A DNA stretch of 64,000 bases. It comes from Sphingomonas mali NBRC 15500. Its GTDB lineage: Bacteria; Pseudomonadota; Alphaproteobacteria; Sphingomonadales; Sphingomonadaceae. Below, in pieces: positions 1 to 8,430 of the stretch (positions are counted from its first letter, which is position 1; the number at the start of each line of letters is the position of its first letter). The notes beneath the pieces are model-generated. The model saw nothing but the letters and a program-made list of their open reading frames with translations. It ran no database searches and was not told the DNA's origin. The DNA lies in contig NZ_BCYX01000022.1 in the NCBI RefSeq assembly GCF_001598415.1, forward strand, positions 1 to 64,000, in the 5' to 3' direction. A program made the position numbers and the translations under genes.

Positions 1-31
1 TTCGCGCCTTTGCGCCTTTGCGTGAACAATA
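1..31. repeat. Degenerate cgcctttg-type intergenic repeat (partial)
   Basis: The first 31 bases contain the phrase cgccttt(g) twice and end in gcgtgaa. The same family appears in inverted form as the B and B' arms of the element at 43491-43695. It lies directly downstream of imuB and is cut by the window edge, so its full size is unknown. Confidence 0.5.
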
Positions 32-1585
32 TCATGCGAACAGCCCGTGAATGTACCAGCCAGGCTCGGTGACTTCGCCGTACAGGCCGTGGCGGAAGAT
101 CCAGAAGCGGCGGCCGCGGCGGTCTTCGACACGGTAATAATCGCGGGTCGGCGCCTGGCGGCTGCCCCACCAAGGGGTGGCGATCCGTTCGGGGCCTTCG
201 ACCCGGGCAACGTCGTGCAGGACACGACGCCAGCGGAATTGGCGCGGCGGGCCGTCGGGGACTTCGCTGGCGATCGAGTCGATCAATTGCGGCGGGTCGA
301 ACAAGTGGATCGGGCGCAACGGCGGCTCGCCGGTTTCGAGCTCGGGCCAGTCGCCCGGCGGAACGGGATCGGTGGCGGGCAGCATCAGTTCGGCCTGTTC
401 GGGCAGATGGCGATCGCGCGGCACGAACCGCCGCACGCGTCCGCGTCCGACCCGGGTCGACAGCCGATCGATCAATTGCGCCAGCTCGGCTTCGCCGACC
501 GCGCCGCCTTCGAGCCGCAACTGCGCCGCGTCGAGCCGCTCGGCGACCGGTACGTCGAGCCGGATCAGGTCGAACCCGAACCCGGGATCGATCGGATCGG
601 CCAATGTCTCGATCCGTTCGCGGAACAGTCGCAACACCGCGGCCACGTCGCGGGTCGGCCGGCCGGTCTCGACCGCCATTCGCTGCACCAGCCCGTCGGT
701 GCGGAAGAAGCGCGCCTCGAACCGGCGTCCGCCCTCATGGGTCTGATCGAGCCGGGCGGCGGCCTGGGCGATCAACTCGCCCAGCACGGTCAACGCGAAT
801 TCGGTGCGTGCGACGGGCTCGGCAAAACGCCGCTCGACGAACAACGGTGGCGCCACGATGCGCGGGGTCAGCGGGCTATCCGACTCGCCGATGATCCGAC
901 GGATCTGGGTCGCGGCATCGTTGCCGAACCGCGCGGCGATCGCCGACAAGGGACGCGCTACGACGTCGCCAACGGTCTTGAGCCCGGCGCGCTTCAACGC
1001 GGTCGTCGCTTCCTCTTCGAGCCCGAGCGCCACGACGGGCAAGCGTCTGACCGCTTCATCCTCGTTGGCGCCGACGCTGCGCCATCGCGCCAGCGCCCGC
1101 GCGGCATCGGGATTGGCGGCAAAGGCATGTTGTGCGGTAACGCCCAACCGGTCGAGTCTTGCCAGCACATCGGTTGCGAGCGCCGTTTCGTTACCTAGCA
1201 AATGGGCGCAGCCGGTGATGTCGAGCACCAGCCCGTCGGGCGCATCGAGCATCACCCAGGGCGTATAGCGCGCGCAGCCGTCAGCCAGCCGTTCGAGCCA
1301 CAGATGGTCATCGTGCGGGACGTGGTCGAATGCTTCGAGCTCGGGCAGGCGCGCGCGGGCATCGGCCAGGGTCATGCCGCGCTCGATCCCCAGCCGCGCG
1401 GCTTCCTGATCGATTGCATGCACGCGCAGCGCGCTTTTGACCTTCTCGGTCAGCGCATAAGGCGCACCGGCACGGCCCGCGAACACATGCGGTCGCGTGA
1501 TGCGAATGCGCTCAGCCGGCAGCCAGGGGAAGAACAGCGCCAGATAGCGCCTGCCCGTCGAGGGGCTGGAAAGCACGTCGTTCAC
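32..1585 (-). CDS. imuB: ImuB, inactive Y-family polymerase homologue (translesion mutagenesis)
   Basis: This is the hub protein of the ImuA-ImuB-DnaE2 mutagenic translesion cassette, 517 aa. The frame is open further upstream, but a GTG at 1585 has GGAG seven bases before it and places the family-typical LALFFPWLPAERI segment near the N-terminus. Active Y-family polymerases carry their first catalytic aspartate at that segment; here there is none. Loss of the catalytic acids is known for ImuB, which links DnaE2 to the beta clamp rather than polymerising. The segment VLDITGCAHLLG is also typical of the family. The gene overlaps the end of imuA by 74 bases, so the two are co-transcribed. The expected partner dnaE2 would lie beyond base 1 and cannot be seen. 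Confidence 0.9.
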   Translation of the reverse strand: MNDVLSSPSTGRRYLALFFPWLPAERIRITRPHVFAGRAGAPYALTEKVKSALRVHAIDQEAARLGIERGMTLADARARLPELEAFDHVPHDDHLWLERLADGCARYTPWVMLDAPDGLVLDITGCAHLLGNETALATDVLARLDRLGVTAQHAFAANPDAARALARWRSVGANEDEAVRRLPVVALGLEEEATTALKRAGLKTVGDVVARPLSAIAARFGNDAATQIRRIIGESDSPLTPRIVAPPLFVERRFAEPVARTEFALTVLGELIAQAAARLDQTHEGGRRFEARFFRTDGLVQRMAVETGRPTRDVAAVLRLFRERIETLADPIDPGFGFDLIRLDVPVAERLDAAQLRLEGGAVGEAELAQLIDRLSTRVGRGRVRRFVPRDRHLPEQAELMLPATDPVPPGDWPELETGEPPLRPIHLFDPPQLIDSIASEVPDGPPRQFRWRRVLHDVARVEGPERIATPWWGSRQAPTRDYYRVEDRRGRRFWIFRHGLYGEVTEPGWYIHGLFA

Positions 1586-2267
1586 GATTCCACTCCACGC
1601 GCCACCGACGTCCGGCGGGGCCGGCCCGGCGGCGCAACAATTCGAGATCGAAGGCAGGCGGCCCCGGCGCATCGGCGGCGAGCGCGATCGAGGGGGCAGA
1701 GGAGACCCGCCAACGTGTATCGGCGACGCTGGGGCTTTCGCGCGCCTCGCCGCGAAGCAGCAGCACGGTCACGCCCGATGCTTCCGCCGCCAGCATCAGC
1801 CGGCGCGTCGCGGTCAGATCGAGCGGCTTGGGCTCGCCCCAGCTCTCGACCACCAGCGCGCCGAGCCCGGCACACCGCGCGGCGTCGTTCGCGGCCTTGA
1901 GCAATGCCGCATCGTCGCCGAGCAGTCCGAGGATGAGATCACCGCCATGGAGGCCGATTTCGCCCAGTCCGCTGGCGTAAAGCTTGCCCGCCCGCCGTTC
2001 CGCCGCTTCGGTCCTGAGCCACAATAACGGCTTTCCGGCATCGATGCGCAGCGCCAGCATCGCGGCGAAGCCCGACAGGCTGCCGGCATCCTCGCTGTCG
2101 CCCGCCATCACTTCGTGCAAGCGGCCGCGCGCGAGCCCGCCGCCCAGCCAGGCATCGATTGCGGCATGGCCGGTGGCGAACCGCGCCGGGCCGCTCGAGA
2201 CGCGCGTGCCTTCGATGCGTGCGACGCGGCGGCGCAATCGACTCAGCGAGGCAGGCGACTCGAGCAT
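1512..2267 (-). CDS. imuA: ImuA, RecA-fold partner of the mutagenesis cassette
   Basis: The product is 251 aa. The N-terminal segment SRLRRRVARIEG followed by GHAAIDAWLGGGLARGRLHEV is typical of ImuA, a RecA/SulA-like protein needed for ImuB-DnaE2 mutagenesis after DNA damage. The ATG at 2265-2267 is only five bases from the LexA box, which leaves no room for a normal leader. Either the message is leaderless or nearly so, or translation starts a little further in; the conserved helix at residues 9-20 argues against a much later start. It is the first gene of a LexA-controlled operon with imuB. Confidence 0.88.
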   Translation of the reverse strand: MLESPASLSRLRRRVARIEGTRVSSGPARFATGHAAIDAWLGGGLARGRLHEVMAGDSEDAGSLSGFAAMLALRIDAGKPLLWLRTEAAERRAGKLYASGLGEIGLHGGDLILGLLGDDAALLKAANDAARCAGLGALVVESWGEPKPLDLTATRRLMLAAEASGVTVLLLRGEARESPSVADTRWRVSSAPSIALAADAPGPPAFDLELLRRRAGPAGRRWRVEWNRERRAFQPLDGQALSGAVLPLAAG

Positions 2268-2272
2268 AAGAT

Positions 2273-2287
2273 GTTCATGATATGTTC
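2273..2287 (-). promoter_or_regulatory. LexA (SOS) box of imuA-imuB
   Basis: The plus strand reads GTTC, seven bases (ATGATAT), GTTC. This is an exact match to the alphaproteobacterial LexA operator GTTC-N7-GTTC, and it sits five bases upstream of the imuA start codon. Repression by LexA and induction by DNA damage follow from what is known of imu cassettes in this class. Confidence 0.85.
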
Positions 2288-2384
2288 TTCAGGCGAAATT
2301 GCAATCGAATCCGCCGAGCACGCACAAACGAAAGCGGCGGCGAACCCCGGTCCGCCGCCATCTTCCCCCTGCAACCGCCTCGCG

Positions 2385-2723
2385 TCAGGTCGCGTTGACG
2401 GTCTGGCCTTTGCAGACGTTGACGTTGTCGAACTGCTGCGTGACCTCATCCGAGAACTGGATCTTGATGTCGTACAGGCAGACATCGCCCGTTCCGAGCG
2501 TGAAGTTGGACGAGCTCTTCGGCTTGATCGCATATTTCATGTCGACCTCATGCCAGGGGTCCTTCGACTCCCCCGCCCGGGCCGTCCAGACGCGCTGCAC
2601 CGACACATCGGCATTGCCGTTATAAACAGTGAAATTGCGGCCCGTGTCCGCAATCGCCGGTGCCGCCACGATGCCAGCGATGAGCACGGCAACCGCCGTG
2701 CCAGCCTTGATTGCCTGTATCAT
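2385..2723 (-). CDS. Small exported protein of unknown function
   Basis: From the ATG at 2723 the product is 112 aa. A short charged start and a hydrophobic stretch ending in APAIA form a signal peptide with a likely cut before DTGRNF, so the mature protein of about 86 residues is periplasmic or secreted. It has two cysteines, in GDVCLYDIKIQF and VNVCKGQ, that could form a disulfide. The pattern of a CxYDI strand followed by VNVC near the C-terminus resembles small exported beta-rich proteins of unknown function that I recall from sphingomonads. A TTG further upstream (2738) is a less likely start. The gene has its own AT-rich upstream region. No function can be assigned. Confidence 0.75.
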   Translation of the reverse strand: MIQAIKAGTAVAVLIAGIVAAPAIADTGRNFTVYNGNADVSVQRVWTARAGESKDPWHEVDMKYAIKPKSSSNFTLGTGDVCLYDIKIQFSDEVTQQFDNVNVCKGQTVNAT

Positions 2724-2899
2724 CCCCGTAACCCCCAAACGTAGGTTGAACGAACCGGATGAATCCGGTGAGACCTACTTAATATAATTGGGACTATTTT
2801 GCACGCATTAAGTCAGCACCCTGATAAGGTTGGTTGCGGATCAAGCAATTATCGTATCCTCGTCTCGAAAATATAGCCAAGTTTCACATAATGTCGTGC

Positions 2900-2918
2900 G
2901 CAATACGATATGTATTGC
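2900..2918. promoter_or_regulatory. Perfect inverted repeat in the AT-rich gap upstream of the exported protein
   Basis: GCAATAC, five bases GATAT, GTATTGC: a perfect 7-bp inverted repeat, 19 bp long, of the size and shape of a dimeric regulator site. It lies between the end of glcB (2954) and the exported-protein gene (start 2723), in a gap that is strikingly AT-rich for this genome. A second short palindrome, CCGGAT-N2-ATCCGG, lies near 2755-2768 in the leader. Function is unproven. Confidence 0.4.
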
Positions 2919-2953
2919 AGTGTCTCTTTTGTACAATTTATAATATTTCGATC

Positions 2954-5038
2954 TCAGGACGCTTTTTTCTGCAATCTAAAACGATGAAGAAGGGGTTCGG
3001 TATAGCCGTTGGGCTGAACGGTTCCCTCGAACACCAGCGCGCGCGCCGCCTGGAAAGCCGCGCCCGCAGGATTGGCGACCAACGAACGATATGCAGGGTC
3101 GCCTGAGTTCTGCGTGTCGACCTTGGTCGCCATGCGCCCGAACGCCGCCTCGACCTCCTCCGGCGTGCAGACGCCGTGGAGGAGCCAATTGGCGAGCGCC
3201 TGGCTTGAGATGCGCAAGGTCGCGCGATCTTCCATCAATCCGATATCGTGGATGTCGGGCACTTTGGAACAGCCGACGCCCTGGTCGATCCAGCGCACGA
3301 CATAGCCCAGAATGCCCTGGGCATTGTTATCGAGCTCGGCGCGCACCTCGTCCGGCGTCCAGTTGCGGCCGAGCGCGAGCGGTACCGACAGCAAGTCGTT
3401 CAGGCTCGCGATCGGCTCCGCCGCGCGCTCCTTCTGACGCGCGAACACATCGACCTGATGGTAGTGCGTCGCGTGCAAGGTCGCTGCAGTGGGTGAGGGG
3501 ACCCAGGCGGTCGTCGCGCCGGTCATCGGATGGGCGATCTTCTGCTCGAGCATGTCGGCCATGCGGTCGGGCGCCGCCCACATCCCCTTGCCGATCTGCG
3601 CCTTGCCGCTGAGCCCGCAGGCGAGCCCGATCTGGACGTTGCGATCTTCATAGGCCTTGATCCAGGCGGAGGTCTTCATCTCGCCCTTGGGCACCATCGG
3701 CCCGGCCTGCATGCTGGTATGGATCTCGTCGCCGGTGCGATCGAGGAAACCGGTATTGATGAACGCGATGCGATCCTTCACCGCATGGATGCAGGCCGCG
3801 AGGTTTGCCGAGGTGCGGCGTTCTTCATCCATCACCCCGACCTTGATCGTGTTGCGCGCAAGTCCGAGCAGATCCTCGACCGCGTTGAACAGCCGGTTGG
3901 TGAAGGCGGCTTCGTCCGGCCCGTGCATCTTGGGTTTGACGATATAGATCGACCCGGCCGGACTGTTCCGGAAGCGGCCCAGGCCGTTCACGTCATGCAG
4001 CCCGATCAGGCTGGTCATGATCGCGTCGAGAATGCCTTCGGGCGCTTCGCCGCCATCGGGCAGGATCACTGCCGGGGTGGTCATCAGATGGCCGACATTG
4101 CGCACGAACAACAGGCTGCGTCCGCGCAGCACCAGCTCGCCGCCATCGGGCGCGGTGTAGCGGCGGTCGTCGTTGAGGCGGCGGGTCAGCGTCCGGCCGC
4201 CTTTCTCGAACGTATCCTCCAGGTCGCCGCGCATCAGCCCGAGCCAGTTGGCATAGGCCGCGACCTTGTCCTCGGCATCGACCGCCGCGACCGAATCCTC
4301 GAGGTCGACGATCGTCGTGACCGCGCTTTCCAGGATGACGTCTGCGATCCCGGCGGGATCGGTCTTGCCGATCGCATGCTCGCGATCGATCACCACTTCG
4401 ATGTGCAGACCGTTGTGCCGAAATAGATAATTCTCGCCGGCGCGCCCGACGAGGAGCGTTGGGTCAGCCAGGACGGGATCGCCGGCCAGCGCGGCCCAGT
4501 TCCCGTTCGCCAGAGGCACTGCCTTGTCCAGGAACGCCTTTGCCCAGGCGATCACCTGGCTCCCACGCTCGGGATCGTAGCCGCCGGGCTTGGCCGTGCC
4601 CGGGATCGCGTCGGTGCCGTAGAGCGCGTCGTACAGGCTGCCCCAACGCGCATTGGCGGCGTTGAGTACGAAGCGCGCGTTGAGCACCGGCACGACCAGT
4701 TGCGGGCCCGCCATGGTCGCGACTTCGGCATCTACGTTCGGCGTCGTCACCGCAAACGGCGCGGGCTCGTCGACCAGATAGCCAATCGATTTCAGGAACG
4801 GCTGGTATTCGGCCTGGTCGATCGGCTCGCCCGCGCGCTGGGCCAGCCAGCCATCGATCTCCGCCTGGATCAGGTCACGCTTTGCCAGCAGCGCCGCATT
4901 GTCCGGAGCGAATCCCGCGAAAATCGCCGCGACGCCCGTCCAGAAGGCGTCGGCATCGATCCCCGTGTCCGGCAATGCGCGCGTCTCGACGAACTCGACG
5001 AGTTCACTCGCGATTTTCAGGCCGTTGCGATCGATCAT
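2954..5038 (-). CDS. glcB: Malate synthase G
   Basis: This enzyme condenses glyoxylate and acetyl-CoA to malate, the second step of the glyoxylate bypass and the exit of glycolate metabolism; it is cytosolic. The product is 694 aa, slightly shorter than the usual 720-730 of isoform G. The start is the ATG at 5038, preceded by GGAGG at a good distance and giving the typical N-terminus [18 protein letters not shown]. Recognisable family segments include [49 protein letters not shown] and [18 protein letters not shown]. No isocitrate lyase gene is in the window. The AT-rich gap follows its 3' end. Confidence 0.95.
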   Translation of the reverse strand: MIDRNGLKIASELVEFVETRALPDTGIDADAFWTGVAAIFAGFAPDNAALLAKRDLIQAEIDGWLAQRAGEPIDQAEYQPFLKSIGYLVDEPAPFAVTTPNVDAEVATMAGPQLVVPVLNARFVLNAANARWGSLYDALYGTDAIPGTAKPGGYDPERGSQVIAWAKAFLDKAVPLANGNWAALAGDPVLADPTLLVGRAGENYLFRHNGLHIEVVIDREHAIGKTDPAGIADVILESAVTTIVDLEDSVAAVDAEDKVAAYANWLGLMRGDLEDTFEKGGRTLTRRLNDDRRYTAPDGGELVLRGRSLLFVRNVGHLMTTPAVILPDGGEAPEGILDAIMTSLIGLHDVNGLGRFRNSPAGSIYIVKPKMHGPDEAAFTNRLFNAVEDLLGLARNTIKVGVMDEERRTSANLAACIHAVKDRIAFINTGFLDRTGDEIHTSMQAGPMVPKGEMKTSAWIKAYEDRNVQIGLACGLSGKAQIGKGMWAAPDRMADMLEQKIAHPMTGATTAWVPSPTAATLHATHYHQVDVFARQKERAAEPIASLNDLLSVPLALGRNWTPDEVRAELDNNAQGILGYVVRWIDQGVGCSKVPDIHDIGLMEDRATLRISSQALANWLLHGVCTPEEVEAAFGRMATKVDTQNSGDPAYRSLVANPAGAAFQAARALVFEGTVQPNGYTEPLLHRFRLQKKAS

Positions 5039-5182
5039 GGTGCCTCCGGGCATGTGCTGCTCACAATGATGAGGGGGAGGAACCGTGCCAATACACGGAC
5101 AGAACATACCGTCCACACGAAAATGCGCTTGCCGCAAGCGTAAACCAGTGGCTAACTGCAACGGAAAAATAGGAGAGCGAGG

Positions 5183-6358
5183 ATGGCAGAGGCATATATC
5201 GTCTCAGCGGGCCGTACGGCCGGCGGACGGCGCGGCGGCAAGTTGAAGGACTGGCACCCGGCGGATCTCGCCGGCAAGGTGCTCGACGCGGTGGTCGAGC
5301 GTGCCGGGATCGACGGCGCTGCGGTCGAGGACGTCATCATGGGCTGCGTCATCCAGGCCGGCGAGCAATCGGGGCATATCGGCCGCAGCGCGGTGATGGC
5401 CTCGTCGCTTCCCGACAGCGTTCCCGCCGTCTCGATCGATCGCCAATGCGGTTCCTCGCAACAGGCGATTCAGTTCGCGGCGCAGGCGGTGATGTCGGGT
5501 ACGCAGGACATCGTCCTTGCCGCCGGCGTCGAAAGCATGACCCGCGTGCCGATGGGCCTGGCCAGTTCCGCGCCTGCACAGCTCGGCATCGGCATCGGAC
5601 CCTGGTCGCAGAAAATCAAGGACCGCTACGGCGTTCAGGGGTTCAGCCAGTTCGTCGGCGCCGGGATGATGGCGCAGAAATACGGCTTCAGCCGCGAACA
5701 GCTCGACGCTTTCTCGCTCGAAAGCCACAGACGTGCTGCCGCCGCCACGCAAGCGGGCGCGTTCGATGCCGAGATCGTGCCGATCGAGGTGGTCGACGAG
5801 GAGGGCAACACCGTCCTTCACGTGCATGACGAAGGCATTCGCTACGACGCGACTCCGGAATCGATGGCGAGCGTCAAGTTGCTCCAGGAAGGCGGCGTGC
5901 TGACCGCGGCGTCCGCCAGCCAGATCTGCGACGGCGCGTCGGGCGTGCTGATCGTCAGTGAACGCGCGCTCAAGGACCACGGCCTGACCCCGCTGGCGCG
6001 GATCCACAATCTGACGGTCACCGCCGGCGACCCGGTGATCATGCTGGAAGAGCCGCTGCCCGCGACGCAGCGGGCGCTGGCGCGTGCAGGCATGAAGATC
6101 GAGGATATCGATCTGTACGAAGTCAACGAGGCGTTTGCGCCAGTCCCGCTCGCCTGGCTCCAAGTGATCGGCGGCGACCACAGCCGGCTCAACGTCAATG
6201 GCGGTGCGATCGCGCTCGGCCATCCGCTGGGCGCGTCGGGCACCAAGCTGATGACGACGCTGCTCCACGCGTTGAAGGCGCGCGACAAGAAATGGGGCTT
6301 GCAGACGATGTGCGAAGGCGGCGGCATCGCCAACGTCACGATCGTCGAGCGGCTCTGA
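5183..6358 (+). CDS. Acetyl-CoA C-acyltransferase (thiolase)
   Basis: This is a 391-aa thiolase, the usual family length. The acyl-accepting cysteine is C89 in RQCGSSQQA, the histidine is H347 in [11 protein letters not shown], and the second cysteine is C377 in TMCEGGG. It cleaves 3-ketoacyl-CoA with CoA or, in the biosynthetic direction, condenses acetyl-CoA. The genes that follow (HSD10-like dehydrogenase, alpha-methylacyl-CoA racemase, 2-hydroxyacid oxidase) suggest a degradative role on branched or steroid-like acyl-CoAs, but that substrate class is an inference. AGGAGAG precedes the ATG. A two-hairpin repeat separates it from the next gene. Confidence 0.92.
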   Translation: MAEAYIVSAGRTAGGRRGGKLKDWHPADLAGKVLDAVVERAGIDGAAVEDVIMGCVIQAGEQSGHIGRSAVMASSLPDSVPAVSIDRQCGSSQQAIQFAAQAVMSGTQDIVLAAGVESMTRVPMGLASSAPAQLGIGIGPWSQKIKDRYGVQGFSQFVGAGMMAQKYGFSREQLDAFSLESHRRAAAATQAGAFDAEIVPIEVVDEEGNTVLHVHDEGIRYDATPESMASVKLLQEGGVLTAASASQICDGASGVLIVSERALKDHGLTPLARIHNLTVTAGDPVIMLEEPLPATQRALARAGMKIEDIDLYEVNEAFAPVPLAWLQVIGGDHSRLNVNGGAIALGHPLGASGTKLMTTLLHALKARDKKWGLQTMCEGGGIANVTIVERL

Positions 6359-6375
6359 ACAAGGCAAACAATCAC

Positions 6376-6457
6376 CGTCATCCCAGCGAAAGCTGGGATC
6401 TCATGCGGCTTGTGCGTCGCGCTTCGGCTTGAGACCCCAGCTTTCGCCGGGGTGACG
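6376..6457. repeat. Two-hairpin intergenic repeat (GTCATCCC...GGGGTGAC type)
   Basis: The left arm GTCATCCCAGC-gaa-AGCTGGGAT and the right arm ACCCCAGC-tttc-GCCGGGGTGAC are each hairpins and are also roughly inverted copies of each other. The same family is at 40584-40659 and 52087-52184. It fills the gap between thiolase and dehydrogenase genes. Confidence 0.75.
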
Positions 6458-6473
6458 CTTAGAGGAGAGAAGA

Positions 6474-7256
6474 ATGAAACTCGATAATTCGGTAGCCGCA
6501 GTCGTCACCGGCGGAGCCTCGGGCCTTGGCGCCGCGACGGCGCGCGCGCTGGCGGTCAAGGGCGTCAAAGTCGCGATCTTCGATCTCCAGGCCGAAAAGG
6601 GCGAAGCCCTCGCCAAGGAGATTGGCGGCGTGTTCTGCGAGGTCAATGTGACCAGCGACGAGAGCGTCGATGCCGGCTTCGCCAAGGCACGCGCGGCGCA
6701 TGGCCAGGAACGCGTGCTGGTCTGCTGCGCGGGCACCGGCAATGCGGTCAAGACGGCCAGCCGATCGAAGGAAGACGGGTCGATCAAGCACTTCCCCCTG
6801 GAAGCGTTCAACTGGCTCATCCAGATCAACCTGGTCGGGACCTTCCGCTGCGTTGCCAAGTCGGCCGCGGGCATGCTGACGCTCGAGCCCGGCGTCGACG
6901 GCGAGCGCGGCGCGATGGTGATGACCGCGTCGGTCGCGGCCGAGGATGGCCAGATCGGCCAGGCGGCCTATTCGGCGTCGAAGGGCGGGGTGGTCGGCAT
7001 GACGCTCCCGATCGCGCGCGACCTGATGAACGAGGGCATCCGGATCAACACGATCCTGCCCGGCATTTTCGAGACGCCTTTGATGCAGGGCGCCCCGCAG
7101 AATGTGAAGGACGCGCTCGCCGCCTCGGTGCCGTTCCCCAAGCGGCTCGGCAATCCGCCCGAATATGCGCAGCTGGCGCTGACGATGATCGAGAACGGCT
7201 ATTTCAACGGTGAGGACGTCCGCCTCGACGGCGCCATCCGCATGGCGCCGCGGTGA
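6474..7256 (+). CDS. Short-chain dehydrogenase, 3-hydroxyacyl-CoA dehydrogenase type 2 (HSD10-like)
   Basis: The product is 260 aa. The NAD-binding motif TGGASGLG is at residues 12-19 and the catalytic triad is S153, Y166 and K170 (YSASK). Overall the sequence follows 17-beta-HSD type 10 / 3-hydroxyacyl-CoA dehydrogenase type 2, including the insert after CCAGTGNA and the ending FNGEDVRLDGAIRMAPR. It oxidises short or branched 3-hydroxyacyl-CoA, and in some members hydroxysteroids, with NAD. AGAGGAGAG lies just before the ATG. Its thiolase neighbour would take the next step of beta-oxidation. Confidence 0.9.
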   Translation: MKLDNSVAAVVTGGASGLGAATARALAVKGVKVAIFDLQAEKGEALAKEIGGVFCEVNVTSDESVDAGFAKARAAHGQERVLVCCAGTGNAVKTASRSKEDGSIKHFPLEAFNWLIQINLVGTFRCVAKSAAGMLTLEPGVDGERGAMVMTASVAAEDGQIGQAAYSASKGGVVGMTLPIARDLMNEGIRINTILPGIFETPLMQGAPQNVKDALAASVPFPKRLGNPPEYAQLALTMIENGYFNGEDVRLDGAIRMAPR

Positions 7257-7267
7257 TCCGCAACAAG

Positions 7268-7355
7268 AGCCCCTCCCCTTCAGGGGAGGGGTAAGGGGTG
7301 GGGGATGCCTCGTAGAGCGCATCGTCCGTCGCTGCCCCACCCCAACCCCAGGGGC
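7268..7355. repeat. CCCCTCCCC-type palindromic intergenic repeat
   Basis: The left arm is a perfect hairpin, CCCCTCCCC-ttca-GGGGAGGGG, followed by a G-rich tail. The right part is a C-rich inverted counterpart ending AGGGGCT. It belongs to the same family as 21355-21452 and fills the gap before the CoA-transferase-family gene. Confidence 0.7.
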
Positions 7356-7375
7356 TAGAAGAAGCAGGAGAATCC

Positions 7376-8413
7376 ATGCCCGGCCCACTCGCAGGCATTT
7401 GCATCATCGAACTCGCCGGGATCGGTCCGGGTCCGTTTTGCGGCATGATGCTTGCCGATCACGGCGCGGACGTCATTCGCATCGATCGGCCGGGCACCCA
7501 ACCCAACCCGCGCGACCCGCTGCTCCGTTCGCGCACCACGATGCAGCTCGACCTCAAGTCGGCCGAGGACATCGCGAAGCTGCGCGACCTGGTGAAGACG
7601 GCCGACGGCCTGATCGAGGGATTCCGGCCCGGGGTTACGGAGCGCCTCGGCATCGGGCCGGACGTCCTGCTCGCCGACAATCCGAAGCTGGTCTATGGCC
7701 GCATGACCGGCTGGGGCCAGACCGGACCCTATGCCGCCGCCGCGGGCCATGACATCAATTATATCGCCCTGTCAGGCGCACTCGGCGCGATCGGTCGCGC
7801 CGGCGAGAAGCCGACGCCGCCGATCAATCTGGTCGGCGATTTCGGCGGGGGTGCGATGATGCTCGCGTTCGGCATGGTCAGCGCGTTGCTCGGGGTGAAG
7901 AATGGCGCGCCGGGGCAGGTGGTCGACTGCGCGATGACCGACGGATCGGCACTGCTCATGGCGATGATGTGGGGTTTTCGCGCGCAAGGAATGTGGAGCG
8001 ATACGCGCGGCACCAACATGCTCGACACCGGCGCGCCCTTCTATGACACCTATGAGACCTCGGACGGCGGTTTCGTTGCGATCGGATCGATCGAGCCGCA
8101 ATTCTATGCGTTGCTTCGTGAGACCCTGGATATTGCGGACGACGTGCTGTTCGACGCCCAATACGATCGCGCCCAATGGCCTGCACAAAAGGCGCGGCTG
8201 ACCGACATTTTCAAATCCAGGACGCGCGACGAATGGTGCGCGCTGATGGAAGCGACCGACATCTGCTTCGCGCCGGTACTCGGCTTTGGCGAAGCGGTCA
8301 CGCATCCGCACAATCGCGAACGCGGCACCTTCATCGAGGTGGGCGGCGTGCTCCAACCCGCACCCGCGCCGCGCTATTCGGCGACACCCTGCGATCCGCC
8401 GCGCCAACCCTGA
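7376..8413 (+). CDS. Alpha-methylacyl-CoA racemase (CaiB/BaiF family)
   Basis: This is a 345-aa class III CoA-transferase-fold enzyme. The segment [11 protein letters not shown] carries H125, and [11 protein letters not shown] carries D155. These match the His126/Asp156 acid-base pair of the Mycobacterium racemase MCR and separate racemases from true CoA-transferases. It interconverts (2R)- and (2S)-2-methylacyl-CoA so that branched chains can enter beta-oxidation. The start has AGAAGCAGGAGA upstream. With the HSD10-like gene and thiolase it forms a plausible branched-acyl degradation set, and the next gene begins 17 bases after its stop. Confidence 0.88.
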   Translation: MPGPLAGICIIELAGIGPGPFCGMMLADHGADVIRIDRPGTQPNPRDPLLRSRTTMQLDLKSAEDIAKLRDLVKTADGLIEGFRPGVTERLGIGPDVLLADNPKLVYGRMTGWGQTGPYAAAAGHDINYIALSGALGAIGRAGEKPTPPINLVGDFGGGAMMLAFGMVSALLGVKNGAPGQVVDCAMTDGSALLMAMMWGFRAQGMWSDTRGTNMLDTGAPFYDTYETSDGGFVAIGSIEPQFYALLRETLDIADDVLFDAQYDRAQWPAQKARLTDIFKSRTRDEWCALMEATDICFAPVLGFGEAVTHPHNRERGTFIEVGGVLQPAPAPRYSATPCDPPRQP

Positions 8414-8430
8414 ACACCGGGAGAGGGACG

